Source: Cytophagales bacterium CG12_big_fil_rev_8_21_14_0_65_40_12
Lineage (GTDB): Bacteria; Bacteroidota; Bacteroidia; Cytophagales; Cyclobacteriaceae
Direction: 5' to 3'
Assembly: GCA_002786855.1 (NCBI GenBank)
Contig: PCUU01000026.1
Span: forward strand, 55,698-119,697
DNA length: 64,000 nucleotides
How positions within the stretch are numbered: the first letter of the stretch is position 1; each line of letters begins with the position of its first letter. Shown here in pieces: positions 27,059 to 36,647 of this stretch. The notes under the pieces were generated by a model. That model was given only the letters and a program-made list of their open reading frames with translations, had not been told where the DNA came from and ran no database searches. Both the position numbers and the translations under genes were made by a program.

Positions 27059-28111
27059 TTAAAGAATGGCCTGAAGCAATTGAATGTACAATTCAATGCC
27101 TTCTTTGATCTCGTATGTATATACAAACTCATCTGCGGTATGCGATCTGGCAGAATCTCCAATTCCCAATTTCAAAGATGGATAGGGCATTAAGGCTTGA
27201 TCTGACATTGTAGGCGAGCCATACGTTTTTCTACCTAAAGCGATTCCTGCTTTTACTATGGGATGATCCATTGGAATTGAAGAGGGATTCAGCCTTGTTG
27301 ATCTTGCCTGAACATCAGACTTTGCATTGGCTTTAATAATTTCAAGAATCTCTAAGTTCGAATAGGCATCAGTACTGCGCACATCTACAACGAAATGGCA
27401 TTCATCTGGTACCACATTGTGCTGGCTTCCAGCATTCACCATGGTCACAGACATTTTTACTTCGCCTAAACTGTACGACACTTTTGGAAATTTGAAACTG
27501 CGGAACCACTCCATATCTTTCATGGCTTTATAAATGGCATTTTCGCCCTCGTTTCTTGCCGCATGCCCCGAAATACCTTTCGCAACACAGTCCAATACCA
27601 TCAAACCTTTTTCGGCCACAGCCAAATGCATTAAAGTGGGCTCGCCTACAATCGCAAAGTCGATTTCACCTAAATCAGAAAGTATGCTTTCGACCCCTCC
27701 TTTTCCAGAGATTTCTTCTTCGGCAGAAGCTGCTAAAATCAAATTGTATTTTAAATCTTGTCGATCATTGAAATGAAGAAAGGCAGCGATCAAACCCACC
27801 AAACTTGCGCCAGCGTCATTACTTCCGAGTCCAAATAATTGATCCCCTTCTTCGTCTGCGCTGAAAGGATTTCGGGTATAACCAGCATTGGGTTTTACCG
27901 TATCGTGATGCGAGTTGAGAAGTAGGGTAGGTTTTTCATTGTCGAAATGAGCATTCCTTACCCAAACATTATTCCCCTTTCTGAAGGTTAAGATTCCCCT
28001 GTTTTCGAAAAATGATTGGATTAAATCGGCCGTTCGATCTTCTTCCTTACTGAGAGAAGGAGTAGTAATCAATTGCTTAAGCAAGTCTATGGCCGTTTGG
28101 TAGAGCTCCAT
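27059..28111 (-). CDS. M20 family peptidase: acetylornithine/acetylcitrulline deacetylase-like
   Basis: LLLNSHHDTVKPN, GLGSNDAGASLVGL, AASAEEEISGKGGVE; last gene of the arginine operon. Confidence 0.88.
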   Translation of the reverse strand: MELYQTAIDLLKQLITTPSLSKEEDRTADLIQSFFENRGILTFRKGNNVWVRNAHFDNEKPTLLLNSHHDTVKPNAGYTRNPFSADEEGDQLFGLGSNDAGASLVGLIAAFLHFNDRQDLKYNLILAASAEEEISGKGGVESILSDLGEIDFAIVGEPTLMHLAVAEKGLMVLDCVAKGISGHAARNEGENAIYKAMKDMEWFRSFKFPKVSYSLGEVKMSVTMVNAGSQHNVVPDECHFVVDVRSTDAYSNLEILEIIKANAKSDVQARSTRLNPSSIPMDHPIVKAGIALGRKTYGSPTMSDQALMPYPSLKLGIGDSARSHTADEFVYTYEIKEGIELYIQLLQAIL

Positions 28112-28112
28112 T

Positions 28113-28895
28113 TTATTTAATCAGGGTACCAGAATTTCCTTGTGCTAGCGCTTCCAATTCATCGAAAGAGCCAATGAGCACCTTCTTCACTCCATGACCC
28201 AAAGCCATAGTCGCACAGTCAATTTTAGGAATCATGCCTTCGCTAATTGTGCCATCATTTTTAAGTCCTTCCACTTGCGAAGTCAGTATTTCAGGAATGA
28301 CGGTTTTCTTTTCAAAATCAGAAAGTACACCAGGCTGCTCAAAACAGTAAATCAAATTGACTTCATATTGCTTGGCCAAAACCGAAGCCAAAGTAGCGGC
28401 AATGGTATCGGCATTTGTGTTGAGCATATTTCCTTTTTGATCATGGGTAAGCGGAGCCATTACTGGCAAAAGCCCCATTTCGATCAGCTGAATCAAAGTT
28501 TCACCATTCACTTTTTCCAATTCAATGTCGCCTACAAAACCAAAATCGATGGTTTTCACGGGGCGTTTATTGGCAGGAATGATATTCGCATCAGCCCCTG
28601 TCAAGCCAATGGCGTTAATACTTTGCGCTTGAAGCTTACTCACGATGCGTTTGCTTACCAAACCGCCATACACCATAGTAACAATATCAATAGTTTGCTG
28701 ATCAGTAATTCTTCGGCCATCCACCATTTGAGGTTCAATGCCCAATTTTTTGCCAAAATCAGAGGCAATTTTACCTCCACCGTGCACGAGTACTTTCAAT
28801 CCTTCAACTTTCGAAAAAGCAACTAAAAAAGCATCCAACGACTTTTCATCATCGATTACTTTTCCTCCAATTTTCACTACAGTCAGCTTTTCCAT
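28113..28895 (-). CDS. argB: acetylglutamate kinase
   Basis: VVKIGGKVIDD, VLVHGGGKIASDFGKKLGIEPQMVDGRRITD, GLTGADANII. Confidence 0.94.
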   Translation of the reverse strand: MEKLTVVKIGGKVIDDEKSLDAFLVAFSKVEGLKVLVHGGGKIASDFGKKLGIEPQMVDGRRITDQQTIDIVTMVYGGLVSKRIVSKLQAQSINAIGLTGADANIIPANKRPVKTIDFGFVGDIELEKVNGETLIQLIEMGLLPVMAPLTHDQKGNMLNTNADTIAATLASVLAKQYEVNLIYCFEQPGVLSDFEKKTVIPEILTSQVEGLKNDGTISEGMIPKIDCATMALGHGVKKVLIGSFDELEALAQGNSGTLIK

Positions 28896-28905
28896 GATGC
28901 AATTA

Positions 28906-29859
28906 TTACTGATTAAGAAGGCTATGGATCACGGCCTGTGCCGAATAAACTCGGTTTTCGGCTTGTTCTAAATGAATGGCATTTGGCCCATCCAAAATTT
29001 CGTCCTTAATGACCAAACCTCTGCGTACGGGAAGGCAGTGCATAATTTTAGCATTGTTCGTCCAGCCAAGTTGCTTTTCCCCAAAGGTCCAACTTTCATC
29101 CTTCGACAGAATCTGGCCATATTCTTCGTAAGAAGACCAATTCTTTACATAGACAAAATCAGCTGCTTTCAAGGCTTCTTCTTGGTTATGAATTACCTCC
29201 ACTCCTGCTGTGAATTCATCAGCCAAATTATAGCCCTTAGGATTGGCAATAGAGAAATCTACATCTGCTACTTTCATCCATTCGGCAAAGGAATTTGGAA
29301 CCGCCTGAGGTAGCGCTTTGATATGAGGTGCCCACGTCAATACTACTTTTGGTCGTCCTGTGCCTTTCCATTGTTCTTGAATGGTTACCAGATCCGCTAG
29401 ACTTTGCAAAGGATGCCTAGTCCCACTTTCTAAACTTAGGATTGGAATGCCTGCATACTTAATGAAAGCGTTCATCAGTTTCTCGGAGTAATCGTCCTCG
29501 CGCGACTTTAACTCAGGAAACGTTCTAACGCCCATTACGTCAAAATATCGCCCCATTACTCCTGCTGCTTCTTTGATGTGCTCAGCCTTATCGCCATTCA
29601 TAACTGCGCCATCTTCGAACTCCAAAGCCCAACCATCTTTTCCGATATCGAGCACGATGGCTTCAGCACCAAGGTTTCTTGCCGCAATTTGTGAACTCAG
29701 CCTTGTCCTTAAACTTGGGTTCAAAAAAATCAACCCTACTTTCTTACCAGAAGCCAATTCAGGTTGAAATGGATTTTGTTTGAAAGACAAGACCTTGGCC
29801 ACCAGTTGGCCTAAATCATCAACATCATGTACGGAAGTAAACTTTTGCATGGCATTCAA
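28906..29859 (-). CDS. N-acyl-ornithine carbamoyltransferase (acetyl- or succinyl-ornithine type)
   Basis: FLNPSLRTRLSSQIAARNLG (SxRTR), MNGDKAEHIKEAAGVMG, HCLPVRRGL; related to the Bacteroides ArgF'/SOTCase class. Confidence 0.9.
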   Translation of the reverse strand: MNAMQKFTSVHDVDDLGQLVAKVLSFKQNPFQPELASGKKVGLIFLNPSLRTRLSSQIAARNLGAEAIVLDIGKDGWALEFEDGAVMNGDKAEHIKEAAGVMGRYFDVMGVRTFPELKSREDDYSEKLMNAFIKYAGIPILSLESGTRHPLQSLADLVTIQEQWKGTGRPKVVLTWAPHIKALPQAVPNSFAEWMKVADVDFSIANPKGYNLADEFTAGVEVIHNQEEALKAADFVYVKNWSSYEEYGQILSKDESWTFGEKQLGWTNNAKIMHCLPVRRGLVIKDEILDGPNAIHLEQAENRVYSAQAVIHSLLNQ

Positions 29860-29879
29860 TATTGAGTCGGTAGTTCAAC

Positions 29880-31007
29880 TCATTTTTTCAGTTCTATTTT
29901 AAGGGCTTCTAAAAATTGGTCTAACTCCTCCTGAGTAATGTTCAAAGGCGGAAGCAATCGAATTGTGTTCTTATTTGAGGCTGAACCAGTAAAAATACCG
30001 TGGTTAAAAATTAGCGCTTTTCTAAGGGCTGCAACATCAAAACCAAACTCAGCTCCAATCATTAAGCCCTTACCGCGCACCTCTTTTACTTCAGGAATGG
30101 ACTTCAATTCTTCTTCTAAATAAGCGCCTAATTTAGCTGCATTCGCCATAAGTTGCTCCTCTTTCAACACCTCTAGCACTGCCAATGAAGCAGCACAAGC
30201 CAAATGATTTCCACCAAATGTTGTTCCCAGCATTCCATGCCAAGGCTCGATAGAAGGCGCGATTAAAACACAGCCGACAGGAAAGCCATTTCCCATTCCT
30301 TTGGCCATTGTAATCACATCGGGACGAATTACTGAATGCTGATGAGCGAAGAATTTTCCGGTACGGCCTGCACCAGACTGCACTTCGTCCAAAATAAAAA
30401 CCGCTTCATATTGCTTACACAACTCTTGAGCCTTCACCAAAAAAGAGCTCTCTGGTATATAAAGACCCGCAACGCCTTGAATTCCTTCTACAATAAAACC
30501 TGCAACATCATCATCAAAGGCATTTTCCAAAGCCTTTAAATCATTCATGGGTACGAAAACGATATCGTGACCATCGTTGAATGGTGCAATAATTTTTGGA
30601 TTATGAGTGGCAGCAACCGCCCCTGAAGTTCGACCGTGAAAGGCTCCTTCAACTGCAATTATTTTTCTTCGGCCAGTCTGGAACGAAGCGAGTTTAAGCG
30701 CGTTTTCATTGGCTTCGGCACCACTACTACACATAAAAAATTGGTAGTCGTAGTAACCCGACATTTGGCCCATTTTATCTGCTAGCTGAGTCTGCAATGA
30801 ATTCTGCACTGCATTGGAATAAAAGCCAATCTTCGACAATTGATCTGTTAATCTTTTTACATAGTGCGGGTGGGTATGTCCGATTGAAATCACCGCATGA
30901 CCACCGTAGAGGTCTAAATATTCTTTTCCTTCTTTGTCCCAAAGTTTGGCGCCAAGGGCCTTTACAGGCTCTATTGGATAAAGTGGATATACATCAAATA
31001 ATTTCAT
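29880..31007 (-). CDS. argD: acetylornithine aminotransferase-like class III aminotransferase
   Basis: DLYGGHAVISIGHTHP, FMCSSGAEANENALKLA, VFILDEVQSGAGRTG, MAKGMGNGFPVG. Confidence 0.93.
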   Translation of the reverse strand: MKLFDVYPLYPIEPVKALGAKLWDKEGKEYLDLYGGHAVISIGHTHPHYVKRLTDQLSKIGFYSNAVQNSLQTQLADKMGQMSGYYDYQFFMCSSGAEANENALKLASFQTGRRKIIAVEGAFHGRTSGAVAATHNPKIIAPFNDGHDIVFVPMNDLKALENAFDDDVAGFIVEGIQGVAGLYIPESSFLVKAQELCKQYEAVFILDEVQSGAGRTGKFFAHQHSVIRPDVITMAKGMGNGFPVGCVLIAPSIEPWHGMLGTTFGGNHLACAASLAVLEVLKEEQLMANAAKLGAYLEEELKSIPEVKEVRGKGLMIGAEFGFDVAALRKALIFNHGIFTGSASNKNTIRLLPPLNITQEELDQFLEALKIELKK

Positions 31008-31016
31008 AATGCGCAG

Positions 31017-31970
31017 TTAAAAAGCCGAAGCCTTTAGGTTCAATCCCAATTTTTCATCCAAGCCAAACATGAGATTCATGTTTTGAACAGCCTGTCCGCT
31101 TGCCCCTTTCAAAAGGTTATCTATAATGGACGTGACCACTAGGTAACTCCCATGCTTTTCTAAATGGATGACGCACTTATTCGTGTTTACCACTTGCTTA
31201 ACATCGATCGGAGCATCGCTAACCCAAGTGAAGGGATGGCCTTCGTAATATTCTCTGTAGACATTAATCGCTTCCTCCAAAGGCCATTCGCAATGCTGAT
31301 AAGCAGTAATTAAAATACCACGAGTGAAATTTCCTCGGTACGGAACAAAGTTGATCGGTTTATCAAACCAAGGTTGTAATTGCTGAAGACTTTTTCCAAC
31401 CTCATCCATATGTTGATGGGTGAAAACTTTGTAGCTCGAAATATTACTGTCTCTCCAACTGAAATGAGTACTTGCCGATGGCTGAACTCCCGCTCCTGTT
31501 GAACCAGTGATTCCCGATAAATGGATTTCGCGAAGCATCCCATTATACGCCAATGGTAATAATGCCAATTGAATAGCGGTAGCAAAACAACCAGGATTGG
31601 CCACAAATCTCGATTTTGAAATTGCTGCTTTATTCAATTCTGGAAGGCCGTAAACAGCTTGATCGCCCAATCGAAAATCCTGACTTAAGTCGATAATTTT
31701 GATCGTATCTGGTAATGCATTCTCATTTAAGAATGAAGCGGAAGCCCCATGACCAATGCACAAAAAGAGCAGGTCAATGTCTAAATTCATTTCATCCGAA
31801 AACTTCAGCTCGGTTTCACCAATTAAATCAGTATGTACCGAAGTTACTGGTAAGTCTACCTGACTTCGGCTATGTACAAAAACTACTTCCGCTTGCGGAT
31901 GATGAATTAAAATTCTAAGCAGCTCGCCCCCTGTGTAGCCAGCCCCACCAATGATCCCTACTCTAATCAT
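31017..31970 (-). CDS. argC: N-acetyl-gamma-glutamyl-phosphate reductase
   Basis: GIIGGAGYTGGELLRIL; ANPGCFATAIQLALLPL. Confidence 0.95.
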   Translation of the reverse strand: MIRVGIIGGAGYTGGELLRILIHHPQAEVVFVHSRSQVDLPVTSVHTDLIGETELKFSDEMNLDIDLLFLCIGHGASASFLNENALPDTIKIIDLSQDFRLGDQAVYGLPELNKAAISKSRFVANPGCFATAIQLALLPLAYNGMLREIHLSGITGSTGAGVQPSASTHFSWRDSNISSYKVFTHQHMDEVGKSLQQLQPWFDKPINFVPYRGNFTRGILITAYQHCEWPLEEAINVYREYYEGHPFTWVSDAPIDVKQVVNTNKCVIHLEKHGSYLVVTSIIDNLLKGASGQAVQNMNLMFGLDEKLGLNLKASAF

Positions 31971-33165
31971 TGTCTTGATTCACTTGATGATAGATGGCAT
32001 TCTGATTTCCGAAAATCTTAGCGAAGCCTTTTACATCATCCCCTGTCCAGCCTTTGTTCATTTCGCCATAGTGTCCAAACTTGGCAGACATCAAATCATG
32101 ATCTGATTCAATGCCAATCAGCTGATAGCGATAAGGCATCAGTTTGAAGAAAACTTTGCCCGTAACAAACTTTTGGCTGCTGCTGAGCATGGCTTCTAAA
32201 TCGCGCATCACTGGATCCATAAATTGGCCTTCGTGCAACCAATTGCCATAGAAAGAGGACACTTGATCTTTCCAATAGATTTGCCACTTGGTGAGCACGT
32301 GCTTTTCTATGGCCTGATGCCCTTTGATAGTAAGAATGGCCGCAGAAGCCTCGAAACCAACGCGTCCTTTGATGCCAATAATGGTGTCACCCACATGGAT
32401 ATCTCTTCCGATTCCGAAAGGCGCTGCAATTTTTTCTAAGGCTTGAATGGCCTGATAAGAAAATTCATAAACTGTTCCGTTGATAGACTTCAATTCGCCC
32501 TTTTCAAAACCTAATGCTAAGTCTTCTTCTTGCGTTTTGGTAACTTGGGTTGGCCAAGCTGTTTCTGGTAAATATCCTTTAGAAGTAAGCGTTTCTTTGC
32601 CACCTACTGAAGTGCCCCAAAGTCCTTTATTGATAGAATAAGCCGATTTAGAGAAGTCCATATCGACCCCTTTCGAGGTTAGGTATTCAATTTCTTGCTC
32701 GCGCGAAAGTCTCAAATCCCTAATTGGTGTGATGATTTGAGCCTCAGGAAGGTAAGTTTGGAAGATCATATCAAACCGAACTTGGTCATTGCCAGCTCCT
32801 GTGCTACCATGAGCAATATAATCGGCATCCAAAGTTTTGGCGTATTTGGCAATCGCCATGGCTTGGCTCACCCTTTCGGCACTCACGGAAAGCGGATAAG
32901 TACTGTTTTTCAGGATGTTTCCAAAAATCAAATACTTGATTACACTACTGTAATAATTCGAAGTTTCCTCAATCGTTTTATGACTAGCAACACCCAAATA
33001 GTAGGCACGCTTCTCAACTGCGACTAATTCTTCCTCAGAAAAACCACCAGTATTTACCAGTACCGAGTGTACTTCGAGCCCTTTTTCTTCAGTTAAATAT
33101 TTTACACAGTAAGAGGTGTCTAAACCACCACTATAGGCTAAAACAACTTTCTTCTTATTTGTCAT
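31963..33165 (-). CDS. argG: argininosuccinate synthase
   Basis: VVLAYSGGLDTSYCVKYL; HGSTGAGNDQVRFD. Confidence 0.96.
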   Translation of the reverse strand: MTNKKKVVLAYSGGLDTSYCVKYLTEEKGLEVHSVLVNTGGFSEEELVAVEKRAYYLGVASHKTIEETSNYYSSVIKYLIFGNILKNSTYPLSVSAERVSQAMAIAKYAKTLDADYIAHGSTGAGNDQVRFDMIFQTYLPEAQIITPIRDLRLSREQEIEYLTSKGVDMDFSKSAYSINKGLWGTSVGGKETLTSKGYLPETAWPTQVTKTQEEDLALGFEKGELKSINGTVYEFSYQAIQALEKIAAPFGIGRDIHVGDTIIGIKGRVGFEASAAILTIKGHQAIEKHVLTKWQIYWKDQVSSFYGNWLHEGQFMDPVMRDLEAMLSSSQKFVTGKVFFKLMPYRYQLIGIESDHDLMSAKFGHYGEMNKGWTGDDVKGFAKIFGNQNAIYHQVNQDND

Positions 33166-33838
33166 CGCTATTTTTCTTTTTGTTCTCTGGCTTTAACAGA
33201 ATGCTTTTTTTGAATTTTACCCAGCGCTGAAAAAGGTTGAAGTCCTTATCCAATTCTCTTTCCACCCAAACCGTGCGTTTTGGTTTTACGTTTTGCTCCC
33301 AGGCTGGATTGTATAGCATGGCTGTGCAGATGCAGTTTTGTCGATTCTTGGCCGTCAAAATATCAAAATTCACACAGCTCTGGCAGCCTTTCCAAAAGTC
33401 TTCGTCTTGGGTGAGCTCTGAATAAATAACAGGCTTGTAGCCCAATTCAGAATTGATTTTCATTACGGCTGCTCCTGTGGTAAGCCCAAAGATTTTCGCT
33501 TCGGGATATCGCTTTCTCGATAAATTAAAGATTGCGCCTTTGATTTTCTTCGAAAGCCCTTGCCCTCTGAACTTTTGACTCACGATCAAGCCAGAATTGG
33601 CTACGAATTTCTCGTGGCTCCAAACTTCGATGTAACAAAAGCCCGCCCATTCACCTTTATCGGTGATGGCTACAACGGCCTTTCCTTCTCTCATCTTTAG
33701 CGATACATATTCGGGGGTGCGCCTGGCAATCCCAGTGCCTCTGATTTTGGCCGAGTTGGCGATTTCTTCAATAATTTCATCGGTGTAGCGGATATCTTCC
33801 TCTGTAGCTACTCTCACTATGAATTTTGTGGCTTCCAT
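33155..33838 (-). CDS. GNAT family N-acyltransferase heading the arginine operon
   Basis: GLIVSQKFRGQGLSKKIKGAIFN acyl-CoA binding motif; overlaps argG; Cys-rich insert CQSCVNFDILTAKNRQNCIC. Confidence 0.85.
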   Translation of the reverse strand: MEATKFIVRVATEEDIRYTDEIIEEIANSAKIRGTGIARRTPEYVSLKMREGKAVVAITDKGEWAGFCYIEVWSHEKFVANSGLIVSQKFRGQGLSKKIKGAIFNLSRKRYPEAKIFGLTTGAAVMKINSELGYKPVIYSELTQDEDFWKGCQSCVNFDILTAKNRQNCICTAMLYNPAWEQNVKPKRTVWVERELDKDFNLFQRWVKFKKSILLKPENKKKNSDDK

Positions 33839-33937
33839 TCTTTTAGTTCAACTGGCCAATAAAGAAACATACTTGACGATTCAATACGACCGATCTACGA
33901 TTATATAATTATTAATTGAAAGAAAATTTGTGGACTA

Positions 33938-33983
33938 GAACCTCGCGTAGAGGTCCATTAAAAATATAGGCGACTACCGCCTA
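33938..33983. promoter_or_regulatory. two tandem hairpins in the upstream region of the arginine operon
   Basis: GAACCTC-GCGTA-GAGGTCC and TAGGCG-ACTAC-CGCCTA. Confidence 0.5.
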
Positions 33984-34170
33984 AAAAACCTAGGTGCATA
34001 TACAGCTATCCTCGACTCAAGGTTCGCTTGAATTGATAACTGCAAATTTGATATAGAAAAGTTCTTCACCATTATAAAAGGAAGAACAAAGGAAGTAAAA
34101 AGATCAAACTTATGAACCCTGTTGCTTTATTTTTTTGAATAATTCGATTGCATTTGTGGCTTTGAGCAAA

Positions 34171-34280
34171 AAAAAGCCCCGACTCATTAGAATCGGGGCT
34201 GCAAGTAAAGAGTTAGGTCATCCGTCTTGTTAAGTAGCCGCTCATTCGGATGAAAATTTACGGTTACTGTCATTAATTTC
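34171..34280 (-). ncRNA. candidate orphan small RNA
   Basis: Minus-strand TAGATTTG -7 box at 34293-34286; TCATCCG...CGGATGA stem; ends AGCCCCGA-N10-TCGGGGCT-TTTTTTT. No ORF in this orientation. Confidence 0.5.
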
Positions 34281-34346
34281 CGTTCCAAATCTAATGACCA
34301 GTTCCACATAAAAAAACTATTTTAGCTAAATCTTAAAAATTAAGCT

Positions 34347-35093
34347 GTGATCCGAAAAATAGCACAGGTCCTTTTTACTTCATGGGCGGCCTTTTGGTTT
34401 GTGGCAATTATGATTGCGTTTTCACCTTTCACGGTAATTCCCAGATTAATCAGCCCAAAGCTCATGAAGTTCAGTTACTTCTTTGCTCGAGTTTGGGTTT
34501 TCATGTGGTCGTATATCTCCTTCATTCGATTTAAAACGCATGGTCGAAATCTCATTCAAAAAGGGCAACCCTATATTTTCACCATCAGTCATACTTCATT
34601 TTTGGATGCCCCTGCTATACCCATGGCAAGTCCAGTACCCTTAAAAGGTTTAGGAAAGAAGGAATTGGCCAAAATTCCAATCTTCGGATTTGTAGCGAGC
34701 ACCTTTGCGGTTTGGGTAGACCGAAGTAGTGAAGAAAGCCGTAAAAAAAGCGTTGAAAAATTAGTGGCCAACCTGAAAAACGGGGTTTCCATTATGGTGG
34801 CGCCAGAAGGAACCCGAAACGATTCAGCAGATCCGTTACTCCCCTTTTTCAACGGACCTTTTAGATTGGCCATTGAAACTGGCATGCCCATTATGCCATT
34901 GATTATTTATAACGCTAAAAGACTGATGCCGAAAGGGCAATTAGGATTGAAGCCCGGAACAATCTATAATTATTTTCTACCCGCCATTCCTACTGAAAAT
35001 TTAACCATGGATGACCTTCCTGCTTTGAAGGAACAAGTTTATGAAAAAATGAAATTGAAAATCATGCAGCTTGATCAACAGAATAAGCATTAA
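34347..35093 (+). CDS. plsC: 1-acyl-sn-glycerol-3-phosphate acyltransferase
   Basis: ISHTSFLDAPAIP (HX4D-like), VAPEGTRNDS. Confidence 0.9.
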   Translation: MIRKIAQVLFTSWAAFWFVAIMIAFSPFTVIPRLISPKLMKFSYFFARVWVFMWSYISFIRFKTHGRNLIQKGQPYIFTISHTSFLDAPAIPMASPVPLKGLGKKELAKIPIFGFVASTFAVWVDRSSEESRKKSVEKLVANLKNGVSIMVAPEGTRNDSADPLLPFFNGPFRLAIETGMPIMPLIIYNAKRLMPKGQLGLKPGTIYNYFLPAIPTENLTMDDLPALKEQVYEKMKLKIMQLDQQNKH

Positions 35094-35142
35094 TTTGGCA
35101 TCCATTTTGGAATAGCCTGTATTCAACCAAACATTTAAGCTT

Positions 35143-36288
35143 ATGAAAACTTTTTTACACACTCTTATGGCGCTTATGGTGCTCACTATCATAGGCTGCG
35201 CAACTGGACAAAACGCATTAGACAAAGGCAATTATGAAACTGCCTTAGACCGCGCCATCAATCGGCTTCAGTCCAATCCAGATAATAAAAAATCTCAGGA
35301 AGTGCTCAAAGAAGGTTACCGCTTGGCGGCCAACTATCATATGGATTACATCCGCACCTTGCGTGTAAACAATGATCCAAATAAATGGGAAGCCACTTAT
35401 TATCAGTACAGACAATTGAATAGCTATTACTCACAAATTCAGCGTTGCCCTGCTTGTTTGAATTTGGTGAGACCTACTTCTTACATCACTGAAGAACAAG
35501 AAGCTGGTCAAAAAGCGGCCGAATATCAACTCAGCTTAGGAAATGAAGCCTTGTCTACCAATACCATTGAAGGTGGTAGAAGGGCGTTTAGGCATTTCCA
35601 TTTGGCTTTGAATTTCGATCGCAACTTGGTGAACATTGATAGTTTGTTGACCGATGCACGCAACATGGGCACGATCAAAGTGCTGGTAGAGAGGATTCCA
35701 ATTCATTCCAGAAGTCTTGAATTAACGAATGAGTATTTTGAAAATCGAATTTTGGAATATTTGGATGGTTTTAGCCAAGGCAGATTTGTTCAGTTTTTCA
35801 CTCGTGATGAAGCAGAACAAATTGATCTTCAGCCTGACCAAATTATATCTATGGTTTTCGATGACTTCGTTTTAGGTCAAACTACTATTGAATCGAAAAC
35901 CAAGATTGTAAGCCGAGACAGCGTTGTTGTGGGCCAGTTCAAAGACAAAGAGGGCGTTAGCCATAATGTTTACAATACTGTTAAAGCCGAATTGACCGTG
36001 AACCGTAAAACTTTATCTTCCCAGGGCGTGATGAATTTCGAGATTCGCGATGCTTACACTGGCAGGATTTTGACCAACAGAAAGTTACCAAGCCAAGATG
36101 TTTGGCTACATGAATGGGCTTCTTTTAATGGTGATGAACGGGCATTGAACAAAGATGAAATTGCCATGAGCAAAGGGAGAGAATTACCTCCTCCACCTCC
36201 ACAAACTTTGTTCATCGGCTTTGTAGACCGCATTTACGATCAAATTATTGGAAATATCCGCGATTATTATAGGAACTCGGATTTATAA
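35143..36288 (+). CDS. hypothetical lipoprotein, helical TPR-like N-terminus
   Basis: Lipobox TIIGCA; NALDKGNYETALDRAINRLQSNPDNKKSQEVLKEGY. Confidence 0.65.
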   Translation: MKTFLHTLMALMVLTIIGCATGQNALDKGNYETALDRAINRLQSNPDNKKSQEVLKEGYRLAANYHMDYIRTLRVNNDPNKWEATYYQYRQLNSYYSQIQRCPACLNLVRPTSYITEEQEAGQKAAEYQLSLGNEALSTNTIEGGRRAFRHFHLALNFDRNLVNIDSLLTDARNMGTIKVLVERIPIHSRSLELTNEYFENRILEYLDGFSQGRFVQFFTRDEAEQIDLQPDQIISMVFDDFVLGQTTIESKTKIVSRDSVVVGQFKDKEGVSHNVYNTVKAELTVNRKTLSSQGVMNFEIRDAYTGRILTNRKLPSQDVWLHEWASFNGDERALNKDEIAMSKGRELPPPPPQTLFIGFVDRIYDQIIGNIRDYYRNSDL

Positions 36289-36363
36289 AAATTGGCCTTG
36301 GCTTTCAAGTCAGGGCCTTTTTGTTTTAATCCAAAAATGTGGGGAATTGCTTAACTTTAAATT

Positions 36364-36645
36364 ATGATTACCCTTGAACAAGAGAATATAATTAAAAGAA
36401 CCCTCGACAAACTCAGTCCAAAAATGGTTGGAGTCTTTGGTTCATATGCTCGAAATGAACAGACGGTAGACAGTGATCTTGACTTACTTGTGGATTTCGA
36501 TGAGCAAATTAATTTACTCGACATTGTTGGTATAGAACAAGAACTAACAGAAATTCTTGGAATCAAGGTTGATCTGGTCAGTTATAGGTCGATGAGTGTG
36601 CATCTAAAACCCTTTATGGAAAAAGACCTTATTAGAATTATCTAG
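36364..36645 (+). CDS. MNT-type nucleotidyltransferase (MntA-like antitoxin)
   Basis: GSYARNEQTVDSDLDLLVDF. Confidence 0.9.
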   Translation: MITLEQENIIKRTLDKLSPKMVGVFGSYARNEQTVDSDLDLLVDFDEQINLLDIVGIEQELTEILGIKVDLVSYRSMSVHLKPFMEKDLIRII

Positions 36646-36647
36646 TT

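Noticed and set aside
28194-28826. 210-aa plus-strand ORF opposite argB
   Set aside because: Fully antisense to a well-supported argB; composition looks like an antisense frame with no recognisable domain.
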